Below the pieces are notes generated by a model. It made no database searches. It was given only the letters and a program-made list of their open reading frames with translations, and was not told the origin of the DNA. 64,000 nucleotides of DNA from Paludisphaera soli (lineage in GTDB: Bacteria; Planctomycetota; Planctomycetia; Isosphaerales; Isosphaeraceae): contig NZ_JAALJI010000019.1 in the NCBI RefSeq assembly GCF_011064595.1, positions 62,001 to 126,000 on the forward strand, given 5' to 3'. Position numbers and translations under genes: made by a program. Below are positions 7,523-14,808 of this stretch, in pieces; within the stretch, counting starts at the first letter, position 1; every line of letters begins with the position of its first letter.

Positions 7523-7552
7523 ATTAGATCATCGGGGCGGCCTGGGCGTCAA
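7523..7552 (-). promoter_or_regulatory. Promoter of the B12-riboswitch transcript
   Basis: On the minus strand TTGACG (7552-7547), an 18-base spacer and TCTAAT (7528-7523) make a good sigma70-type promoter. Transcription would begin near 7516, about 20 bases before the first conserved riboswitch element, which agrees well with the aptamer position. Confidence 0.65.
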
Positions 7553-7593
7553 GCGCCGCATTAGGCGTGTCGTCGGCCGGGCGGCGATTGGAC

Positions 7594-7622
7594 TTGAGTC
7601 GTTTTTCGAGGTCTGCTAGGTT
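7594..7622 (+). promoter_or_regulatory. Candidate promoter for the secretin-domain gene
   Basis: TTGAGT (7594-7599), 17 bases, TAGGTT (7617-7622), pointing at the gene that starts at 7744. The same -10 form TAGGTT with the same spacing appears before tex (28333-28361). Back-to-back with the riboswitch promoter. By-eye match only. Confidence 0.35.
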
Positions 7623-7743
7623 TCCGGTCGATTGATCGCGCCGGGGGGCGTCGGGTCCATCGGCGTCGCGGCCGAAGCCCGGGCCGATCCCAGCCGTCGC
7701 GAGCCGACCGGATCCGCCCCAACCGGCAAGGAGGCCTCGTGGC

Positions 7744-9018
7744 ATGGATCGCCGCACCGCGCTGCTGCACCTGACGACGATGCTCGGCGCCCTCGCGCCG
7801 ACGAGGCTCCGGGCCCAGGAGGAGCGGCGTCGGACGCCGAAGTCCCGGCCTCGCGAAGACCTGGAATTCCGCCCCGTCGGCGCCCCGGCCGAGGCCGAGC
7901 CCCAGTCTGATGCCGGCGACCCCCTGGACGCCGCCGGGCAGCCTCCGGCCGGGTTCGTCAACGAGCCGGGCTTCCAGTGGCGGCGCTACCCGATCTCGCG
8001 CTACACCCAGGTCGCCGCCGAGCAGAAGTCGCCCCAGAAGGCGATCCTGGACTGGATCTTCCGACGCACCGGGACGGCCGACTGGCACGGCGAGAAGACC
8101 GCCGTGCTCTCGGCGAGCAAGACCGAGGTGCGGGCCTACAACAGCCCCGAGATCCTCGACCAGGTGGACGAGGTCGTCGAGCGGTTCACCGACTCGATCG
8201 AGGACGTCCTGTCGCTGCACATCCAGGTCGTCGCGGCGGTGGACACCCGCTGGCGGCATACGGTCTACTGGCGGCTTGAGCCGGTCGGCGGCGGTCCCCA
8301 GGGCCAGCAGATCTGGACCCTCCGCATGGATGACGCGGCGCTGGTCCTCTCCCAGATGCAGATGCAGCAGGGCTTCCGCCGCCTGGTCGACCAGCGGGTG
8401 GAGGTCGTCAACGGCCAGACCCTGACGATCCGCACGTTCGAGCCCCGGACCTATTCCGGCGGCATCCAGCGCGAGAGCGCGGCGGGGACCGGATTCCAGC
8501 CCAAGACCGACAAGCTGGAGGAATCCATCGTCCTGCGGCTCAGCCCCCTGCTGACCTACGACGGCGACGCCGTGGACGCGGCGGTCGACCTGACGGTCAA
8601 CTCGGTGCAGGCCTTCCAGCGGACCAAGATCATCGCCCCCCGGGAGGTCGGCTCCAGCGAGATGTCGATCGACGTGCCGGTCGCCTACCAGACCCGGCTC
8701 GATCAGACGATCAAGACCTGGCCGCTGGGGCAGACCCTGCTCCTGAGCGGCGGCATCCACCCCGGCGTCATCGACAAGAAGGGGGGATGGCTGGGCACGC
8801 CGCTGGGCGCCCCCAGCAGCACCGAGGTCCTGGTCTTCCTGGACGCCGAGGTCGCCAGCCGCGCCAAGGGCCGCGCCCGCGCCGTCGCCCCCGACGTGGC
8901 CCAGGCCCCGGACGACCGCGACGACGAGCCGGCGCCGGCTCCCGCGCCCCGGGCCGCCGCCCGCAAGCCGGGCGGCCGCGCAGTCCGCGGCCCCGACCTC
9001 GACTACGAGGAACCCTGA
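7744..9018 (+). CDS. Exported secretin-domain protein (type II/III secretin-like)
   Basis: 424 residues; start ATG behind AAGGAGG. The N-terminus (MDRRTALLHLTTMLGALAPT) looks like a signal peptide, with two arginines that might allow Tat export. Residues about 90-170 resemble the short N-type domains of secretins (EVRAYNSPEILDQVDEVVERF). The region from about 255 to 355 (KLEESIVLRLSPLLTYDGDA, then DVPVAYQTRLDQTIKTWPLG and QTLLLSGGIHPG) follows the C-terminal secretin fold of GspD/PilQ. The tail is Ala/Pro/Arg rich. No pilus or secretion ATPase lies nearby, so this looks like a lone secretin-domain protein, a common planctomycete type with no known role. Domain call moderately sure. Confidence 0.65.
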   Translation: MDRRTALLHLTTMLGALAPTRLRAQEERRRTPKSRPREDLEFRPVGAPAEAEPQSDAGDPLDAAGQPPAGFVNEPGFQWRRYPISRYTQVAAEQKSPQKAILDWIFRRTGTADWHGEKTAVLSASKTEVRAYNSPEILDQVDEVVERFTDSIEDVLSLHIQVVAAVDTRWRHTVYWRLEPVGGGPQGQQIWTLRMDDAALVLSQMQMQQGFRRLVDQRVEVVNGQTLTIRTFEPRTYSGGIQRESAAGTGFQPKTDKLEESIVLRLSPLLTYDGDAVDAAVDLTVNSVQAFQRTKIIAPREVGSSEMSIDVPVAYQTRLDQTIKTWPLGQTLLLSGGIHPGVIDKKGGWLGTPLGAPSSTEVLVFLDAEVASRAKGRARAVAPDVAQAPDDRDDEPAPAPAPRAAARKPGGRAVRGPDLDYEEP

Positions 9019-9197
9019 CCCGACCGACGCCCCGGCTACCGACTTCCCTTGTCTCCGACCGTCGGCGTATCATTTTATGAACGCCGGACCACCCCCAGCG
9101 ACGTGACGGCCCGCGGCGGCGCCCCACCGGGCCCCGGGCGGCGAGGAGCGCCTCCCGAGCCGACCGCGGCGGATTCGACCCCAGGAGGTTCACCATC

Positions 9198-10091
9198 ATG
9201 ACGTTCGACCCCGCGCTCTCGACCCGGCCCGGCCTGCACGACCACGACGACCCCGACTCGCACGACCCGGGCGAGCCGAACTTCATCATCGACGAGGAGC
9301 GCCGGGACTGGCTGCTCAAGAACCTCGGCGAGTCGTTCTGCCGCAAGATCGGCGTCTACCCCATCCCCCCCGACTTCGTCCTCTCGGTGGTCATCCCGGT
9401 CTACAACGAGGCCAGGACGATCCACGAGATCCTCCGCCGCGTCCGCGCCGTCCCCATCCGCAAGCAGATCATCCTCGTCGACGACTGCTCCAAGGACGGC
9501 ACCGCCGACGTCCTCCGCAAACTCGCCGAGACCGACGACGACCTGACCATCGCCTTCCACGAGGTCAACCGGGGCAAGGGCGCCGCACTCCGCACCGGCT
9601 TCAAGCACGCCACCGGCGACGTCGTGATCGTCCAGGACGCCGACCTCGAATACGAGCCCGAGCAGTATCCCGAGCTGCTCCAGCCGATCATCGAGGGCCG
9701 CGCCGACGTCGTCTTCGGCTCCCGGTTCGTCGGCGAGACCCACCGCGTGCTCTACTTCTGGCACTCGGTCGGCAACAAGGTCCTCACCCTCCTGTCGAAC
9801 ATGTTCACGAACCTGAACCTGACCGACATGGAGGTGTGCTACAAGCTCTTCAAGCGCGAGATCATCCAGAACATCCCCCTGAAGAGCGACCGCTTCGGCT
9901 TCGAGCCCGAGGTCACCGCCAAGGTAGCCCGGTTCCGCATGAAGGACGAGAACGGCGGCGACCGCGCCTGCCGGATCTACGAGATCCCCGTCTCCTACCA
10001 CGGCCGGACCTACCGCGAAGGGAAGAAGATCGGGGTCAAGGACGGCTTCCAGGCCCTTTACTGCATCGTCCGCTACGCCTTCGGCGACTGA
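9198..10091 (+). CDS. Family 2 glycosyltransferase, dolichyl-P-mannose synthase type
   Basis: 297 residues after AGGAGG. The GT-A core is complete: [18 protein letters not shown] at the N-terminus of the domain, [12 protein letters not shown] (first Asp motif), the nucleotide-sugar site [15 protein letters not shown] (DAD, i.e. the DXD metal site), then [11 protein letters not shown] and KLFKREIIQ. An N-terminal extension of about 55 residues precedes it. There are no membrane helices, so this is a soluble enzyme of the DPM1/polyprenyl-phosphate transferase group acting at the inner membrane face. The gene stands alone, followed by a MITE-like repeat. The sugar and acceptor cannot be told from sequence. 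Confidence 0.9.
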   Translation: MTFDPALSTRPGLHDHDDPDSHDPGEPNFIIDEERRDWLLKNLGESFCRKIGVYPIPPDFVLSVVIPVYNEARTIHEILRRVRAVPIRKQIILVDDCSKDGTADVLRKLAETDDDLTIAFHEVNRGKGAALRTGFKHATGDVVIVQDADLEYEPEQYPELLQPIIEGRADVVFGSRFVGETHRVLYFWHSVGNKVLTLLSNMFTNLNLTDMEVCYKLFKREIIQNIPLKSDRFGFEPEVTAKVARFRMKDENGGDRACRIYEIPVSYHGRTYREGKKIGVKDGFQALYCIVRYAFGD

Positions 10092-10110
10092 GCGACGGCC
10101 GACGTTCCGA

Positions 10111-10310
10111 CGCCTTCCCCCCTGGCGGGGGAAGGCAGACCCCGCAGGGGTCGGATGAGGGGGGGACGCTCGCGGGGAGTTGCGGATTTCGTAGCCCCGC
10201 CCGCATGCCCCACGGCCTCGGAAGGCCCGCTGGAACTCCGAGAGTCGTCTCGCTCGCCCCCCCCTCATCCGGCCCTTCGGGCCACCTTCCCCCGCCAGGG
10301 GGGAAGGGCG
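10111..10310. mobile_element. MITE-like element, copy 2 (about 200 bp)
   Basis: Hairpin unit CCTTCCCCCCTGGCGGGGG...GGATGAGGGGGG (10111-10168) and its inverted partner CCCCCTCATCCGGCCCTTCG...GCCAGGGGGGAAGG (10255-10310) enclose a middle part containing GCGGGGAGTTGCGGATTTCG then TAGCCCCGCCCGCA. The middle part matches copy 1 (6023-6220) in reverse orientation, so two full copies of one element lie 4 kb apart. It fills nearly all the gap between the glycosyltransferase and methyltransferase genes, and any terminator or promoter for them would lie inside it. Confidence 0.7.
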
Positions 10311-10362
10311 TGAAATCGATCGAGCAACCACGTTTCGCGACCGTCTCCGAGCGACACACACC

Positions 10363-11166
10363 ATGACGAACTCGACCGGACGACTCCTGACGGCGGCCCT
10401 CTGCGCCGTCGCCCTCCTTACCTCTCCCGCCGCGAGGGCCCAGCAGCCCGCCCCGGAGTCGTCCGGCGAGGCCAAGGCGAAACCGAAGGCCGCGCCCCGC
10501 GACCGGCCCGGCTTCTACATGGGGCGTCGGATCGCCGACGTCATGTCGTGGCAGGGCTCGGAGTGGCTCTACCGCGAGACCCGCATCGAGGAAGAGCAGC
10601 CCGAGGCGATGCTCGACGCGCTCGAGATCGCCCCCGGCATGACCGTGGCCGACGTCGGCGCCGGCGTGGGCTATCACAGCCTTCGCCTGGCCCGCCGCGT
10701 CGGCGAGAAAGGCGTGGTCCTGGCGACCGACGTCCAGCCCGAGATGCTGAGGATGCTCCGCGACAACGCCCGCGCCGCCGGCGCCCGCAACGTCCGCCCC
10801 CTGCTCGCCACCCAGCGCGACACCAAGCTCCCCGCCGGCGAGGTCGACCTGATCTTGATGGTCGACGTCTACCACGAGTGCTCCGACCCGGAGACCTTGC
10901 TCGACGGCCTCCACGCCGCGCTCAAGCCCGGCGGCCGGCTCGTCCTGGTCGAGTTCCGAGGCGAGGATCCCGAGGTCCCCATCAAGCCCGAGCACAAGAT
11001 GACGCTCGAACAGGCTCGCCGGGAGGTGGAACCCCGCGGCTTCGCCTTCAAGACGTCGCACGAGTTCCTCCCCTGGCAGCACGTCATCGTCTTCGAGAAG
11101 CTCAAGGCCCTGCCCGCGCCCGAGCCCGCGGCGGGATCGGACGCCGAGCCCAGGCCCGCCCCGTGA
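10363..11166 (+). CDS. Class I SAM-dependent methyltransferase with signal peptide
   Basis: 267 residues. The first 26 (LLTAALCAVALLTSPAARAQ) are a convincing signal peptide. Then come a short polar linker and a Rossmann methyltransferase: motif I VADVGAGVGYHSLRLA, the acidic post-II loop LATDVQPEML, motif IV VDLILMVDVYHEC, and LKPGGRLVLVEF. The C-terminus is Ala/Pro rich. An exported SAM enzyme is odd because SAM is cytoplasmic; either the protein stays inside, or this class does something else. No Shine-Dalgarno is visible before the ATG, and the leader lies next to the MITE-like repeat. Fold sure, substrate and compartment unsure. Confidence 0.82.
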   Translation: MTNSTGRLLTAALCAVALLTSPAARAQQPAPESSGEAKAKPKAAPRDRPGFYMGRRIADVMSWQGSEWLYRETRIEEEQPEAMLDALEIAPGMTVADVGAGVGYHSLRLARRVGEKGVVLATDVQPEMLRMLRDNARAAGARNVRPLLATQRDTKLPAGEVDLILMVDVYHECSDPETLLDGLHAALKPGGRLVLVEFRGEDPEVPIKPEHKMTLEQARREVEPRGFAFKTSHEFLPWQHVIVFEKLKALPAPEPAAGSDAEPRPAP

Positions 11167-11181
11167 GCGGCGGCGGCCGGC

Positions 11182-12900
11182 TCACTCTTCGGGGGGGCCG
11201 GGGGGGGGCTCGCCCTCGTCGGCGTGCTCCCTGGGCTCGGGTCGGCGGAGGGCCGGCAGCTCGATCGTGAAGGTGGAGCCCTGCCCCAGCCGGGTGGAGA
11301 CGTGGATCGCGCCGCCGTGCTCGCGGACGATCTTCTGGGAGACGGGGAGGCCCAGGCCGGTCCCGCGCGACCCCTTGCTGCTGGCGAAGATCTGGAAGAT
11401 GCCCGGGACGTCGGATTCCTCCAGGCCCCGGCCGGTGTCCTTCACGCGGATGCGGACGAGGCCGGCGTCGGCGTCGTGCTCGATCGAGACGGTGACGCAG
11501 GCGTTCGTCGATCCCTCGGCGGCGTCGATGGCGTTGGTGACGACGTTCAAGACGGCGCGGTGGATCCCGTCCGAGTCGACCCAGACCTTGGGGAGGCCTT
11601 CGCAGGGGCTCCACTCCAGCTTGACCTCGAACTCGTCGGCGCGGGACTGCATCAGCTCGACCACGTCGCCGACGGTCTCGTTCAGGTCGGTCGGCTCCAG
11701 GGCCGGCTCGCGGTCCTTGGAGAACGAGAGCATGTCCATGACGAGGTTGTAGATCTTGGTCTGGTTCTTGTCGACGATCGTCCAGCCCCGACGGACGATC
11801 GACTCGTCCTTCTCGTTGAGGCCCAGGTCGATCAGGTAGCTGCCGCCCCGGACCCCCTGGAGGATGTTCTTGATGTGGTGCGAGAGCGTGGCGATCGTCT
11901 GCCCCACGGCGGCGAGCCGCTCGGCCTGGATCTTGTCGTTGTAGAACGTGGTGTTCTCGATCGCCAGGCCGGCCTGGTGGCCGATCGCCACCATCAGCAT
12001 CAGGTGGTCCTGCGAGAATTTGCCGTTGCGCCCGGGCTTGCCCAGGGGGATGAGGGCGGAGCCGTCGGCCTGGATGTCGGCGTAGAGGACGCCGAGGGTG
12101 GTGTGGCGGCCCTGGACGGGGACGCAGATGGCCTCGCGGATGCGCAGGTCGAGGATCGACTCGGCGGGGCCGAACCGGGTGTCGCCGGGGGCGTCGGTGG
12201 TGATGACCCCCTGGCCCTGTTCGAGGACGTAGTCGGTGATCGTGCTGGAGATGGTCATCCGCTCGTCGGCGTCGACGGTGGACCGCCAGCGGACCGCCTT
12301 GGGGACGAGGACGCCGGACTCGTCGCGCAGGAGGATCGCGCCGCGGTCGGCGCCGATGGACTCGAAGACGAGTTCGAGCACCTGGGGCAGGAGCGAGTCG
12401 ACGTCGAGGATGTGGCTGACGGCCTGGGTGGCCCGGTACATGACCGACAGGCTCATCAGCCGTTCGCGGAGCCAGCCGGCGGCCCCGTCGGGCTGCTGGA
12501 GGACGCGCGAGCCCTCGTCGGAGGGGATGCTCCGGAGGATGGCCGAGCGGTCCTCGGGGCTGCTCTTGGCGAGCAGGTCCACCCGCGCCGTCAGGTCGCG
12601 GCGGGCGCCGAGCGGCCCCTCGTTGTAGAGCATCACGGTCTGGCCGAGTTGGAGCCGGTCGCCGGTGCGCAGCGAGGCCTGGTCGACGAGGTGGCCGTTG
12701 ACGTACGTCCCGTTGGCCGAGCCCAGGTCGAAGACCCGATAGAGGTCGTCGTCCAGCCGGATCTCGGCGTGCCGGCGCGAGACTTCGGTGTCGTGGAGCC
12801 GCACGGCGTTCGAATTGTCGCGTCCCAGGGAGACGGGGCTCGCCTGGAACTCGAATCGCTTGCCCTGATCGGCCCCTTGGATGACGAACAAGGAGGCCAC
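11182..12900 (-). CDS. FHA-GAF sensor histidine kinase
   Basis: 572 residues, soluble. Residues about 1-95 are an FHA phosphothreonine-binding domain (VSLGRDNSNAVRLHD, VSRRHAEI, DLGSANGTYVNG). About 150-330 is a GAF-type sensor (EFESIGADRGAILLRDESG, ICVPVQGRHTTLGVLYADIQ). The kinase follows: H-box LAAVGQTIATLSHHIKN with phospho-acceptor His near residue 338, N-box AVLNVVTNAIDAAEG, G1 VKDTGRGL, G2 SRGTGLGLPVSQKI. The tail is acidic and Pro rich. It would sense a cytosolic signal and phosphorylate a response regulator that is not in this window. The FHA domain hints at cross-talk with Ser/Thr kinases, which are many in planctomycetes. Its promoter should lie in 12901-13015. Confidence 0.93.
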   Translation of the reverse strand: MASLFVIQGADQGKRFEFQASPVSLGRDNSNAVRLHDTEVSRRHAEIRLDDDLYRVFDLGSANGTYVNGHLVDQASLRTGDRLQLGQTVMLYNEGPLGARRDLTARVDLLAKSSPEDRSAILRSIPSDEGSRVLQQPDGAAGWLRERLMSLSVMYRATQAVSHILDVDSLLPQVLELVFESIGADRGAILLRDESGVLVPKAVRWRSTVDADERMTISSTITDYVLEQGQGVITTDAPGDTRFGPAESILDLRIREAICVPVQGRHTTLGVLYADIQADGSALIPLGKPGRNGKFSQDHLMLMVAIGHQAGLAIENTTFYNDKIQAERLAAVGQTIATLSHHIKNILQGVRGGSYLIDLGLNEKDESIVRRGWTIVDKNQTKIYNLVMDMLSFSKDREPALEPTDLNETVGDVVELMQSRADEFEVKLEWSPCEGLPKVWVDSDGIHRAVLNVVTNAIDAAEGSTNACVTVSIEHDADAGLVRIRVKDTGRGLEESDVPGIFQIFASSKGSRGTGLGLPVSQKIVREHGGAIHVSTRLGQGSTFTIELPALRRPEPREHADEGEPPPGPPEE

Positions 12901-13015
12901 GGGGATCGATCTCCTCGGCTCGGCGCGCGGGATGCTTACCGGGACGTCCGGTGCACGTCACCCTACCGCATGGCGCGCGCGTCGTCAACGGAGCGAGACG
13001 CCCGCCGGCCGCGGG

Positions 13016-14128
13016 TCAGGCCTGGGGGGTGAACAGGATGATCTCGACCCGCCGCGCCGGCGCCGGGTCGACGTTCTCGGCCAGCCTCGGGGCCTGGCCG
13101 CCGAAGCCCACGGCGGCCACCTTCCGCTTGCGGAACCAGCCGGCCGAGCCGATGCCGTGCTGGTCCACCAGGTACTTGCGGACGGCGTCCGCCTGCTCCT
13201 GGGTCAGCGTCTCGGCCAGGTCCGGGTCGAGCTGGGGGTCGGTGAAGGCGGCGATGACCACCTCGGACTTCTGCCGGCTGGTCTTCTGGAACCACCGAGC
13301 CACCTCGTCGAGGCGGGTCTTGCCCACGGGCGTCAGGGCCGCGCGACCGGGCTCGAACAGCTCCTCGGCCCGGAGCGACCGGCTCTCGCGCGCCGACCCG
13401 GGGCGATACAGGACGCGGTCGCGTTCGTAATACGCCCGCGACTCGAAGTACCGCGAGATCGGCCAGGTCTGCTTGATCGCCATGAGGTCGTCGTCGAGCG
13501 TCTCGACGGCCTTCTCGCCACGTTTCGTCAGGGCGACGAGGTTGTCGTAGACCGAGTCGTCCCGGATCAGCTTGCCCAGGCTCCCCTTGCCGTCGCGGAC
13601 GTCGCTCGCCAGGGCGGCGAGGTGCTCCAGCCCACTCCGGGCCTCCTTCGCGGTGGCGTCGAACTTCCTGAGCGACTCGCCCGCCTGGCGCATCAGGTCG
13701 GCGAGGTCGGTCGGCTCCTCGGACCGGATCAACGAGCCCTCGACGGCGGCCGGGGCGTCGGGCTCGCCGGGTTTGAGGTCGACCACGCGGGCCCCGATCA
13801 TCCCCTCGACGGCGATCCGCGCGGTGGTGTCCTCGCGGACGAGCCGGTGCAGGGTCTCGTCGATCCGCAGCACCAGCTCCACCGGGTCCCCGGGCTTCGA
13901 AGGCGGGACGACCTTCTCGACGACGCCGGCGTCGATCCCCTGGAAGCGGACCCGGTGGCCGGGCTCGACCCCGACGACACTGGGGAACTTCGCGCGGACG
14001 TGGAACGTCGGCTGGACCTGCCAACGACGGTTCGCGACCTGCACCAGGCCGAACCCCGCGACCGCCAGCACCAGCGCCGCGAACGCGAGGTTCGCCAGCA
14101 GCCGCCACCGCCCCATAGACTGCGCCAT
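13016..14128 (-). CDS. MCE (MlaD-like) protein fused to OmpA-type domain
   Basis: 370 residues from the ATG at 14128 (GAGGGGCGGTG upstream); the longer open frame is not needed. One N-terminal membrane helix (LLANLAFAALVLAVAGFGLV) is followed by an MCE domain, residues about 35-120 (FHVRAKFPSVVGVEPGHRVR, FQGIDAGVVEKV, IGARVVDLKPG). A helical stretch comes next (about 130-230). The C-terminal domain has OmpA-like features: ALTPVGKTRLDEVARWF, VVIAAFTDPQ, LTQEQADAVRKYLVDQHG and the closing PARRVEIILF. MCE proteins form lipid-transport tunnels; an OmpA-like end could hold peptidoglycan. The mlaE/mlaF partners are not in the window, so it is an orphan. MCE call firm, OmpA call likely. Confidence 0.85.
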   Translation of the reverse strand: MAQSMGRWRLLANLAFAALVLAVAGFGLVQVANRRWQVQPTFHVRAKFPSVVGVEPGHRVRFQGIDAGVVEKVVPPSKPGDPVELVLRIDETLHRLVREDTTARIAVEGMIGARVVDLKPGEPDAPAAVEGSLIRSEEPTDLADLMRQAGESLRKFDATAKEARSGLEHLAALASDVRDGKGSLGKLIRDDSVYDNLVALTKRGEKAVETLDDDLMAIKQTWPISRYFESRAYYERDRVLYRPGSARESRSLRAEELFEPGRAALTPVGKTRLDEVARWFQKTSRQKSEVVIAAFTDPQLDPDLAETLTQEQADAVRKYLVDQHGIGSAGWFRKRKVAAVGFGGQAPRLAENVDPAPARRVEIILFTPQA

Positions 14129-14808
14129 CCCGCACCGCCCCTCGCCCGTCGGCCTGGGAGTCGACCCGCCCGCCCCGTTGTAGGTAAAGGGACCGGATCC
14201 ATCATTCGCCTCGTCGGGATTCCTGACAAGTCGCGAAGCGGGGCGACCGCTCGGCTGGCGTGAATGGAGGTCGACGCTCGGACCACCGGGAAGGGGTCGA
14301 ACCTCCGAATCGACGGTCGGGCCTGCGACGGCCCGGGGATCGGCTTCGATTGGGTTCGATTGCGCGCGGTGTTTGGTCGGCTCATGCGATCTAAATTCAT
14401 GTCTTGAAAAGACTTGGGTTCGCACACCGAATTGGCTTCGTTCGGCGCGCTTTCCACGTAGCCGAGCCGACGCCGTCGGGATGCGGAAAGCGATCTTCGG
14501 GTGCCACGGCGAGCCGAGCTCGGCGTCGGCAAGCCTGGCCCGCGCGAGATGCCCCCAGGTTGATCATGGTCCCGGATCACGGATCTCGCGAAATTTAGGC
14601 CACCCCTCACTCGACACCACCGAGTCGCGCCGGAAAGCCCTCAGACACCCCGGAGTCGGAGAACCCGTGGACAGGCCGAGGATTTCGGCGACGGCTTCAG
14701 GACCGGCCCGACGCCGATTCACGGGTTCTCCGAACCCGTGGCACCCGGCGAAGGAGTCCGATCGAGGGGCTGGTCCGGACGGGCTGCCCGCACCACGAGA
14801 GAGCCTCG
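14129..14808. repeat. Gene-free stretch with dispersed repeats and an inverted repeat
   Basis: No gene is supported. It holds two units of a repeat family built on GATTGG(G/C)TTCGTTCGGCGCGC, a degenerate one near 14345-14370 and a good one at 14429-14458; the family recurs at 43896-44164. It also holds a perfect 13-bp inverted repeat, CGGAGAACCCGTG at 14657-14669 and its complement at 14720-14732. The second arm runs into a further GAACCCGTGG copy that forms a tight hairpin (14723-14739). The upstream side must hold the promoter of the MCE-OmpA gene; I see no good hexamer pair. Confidence 0.6.
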
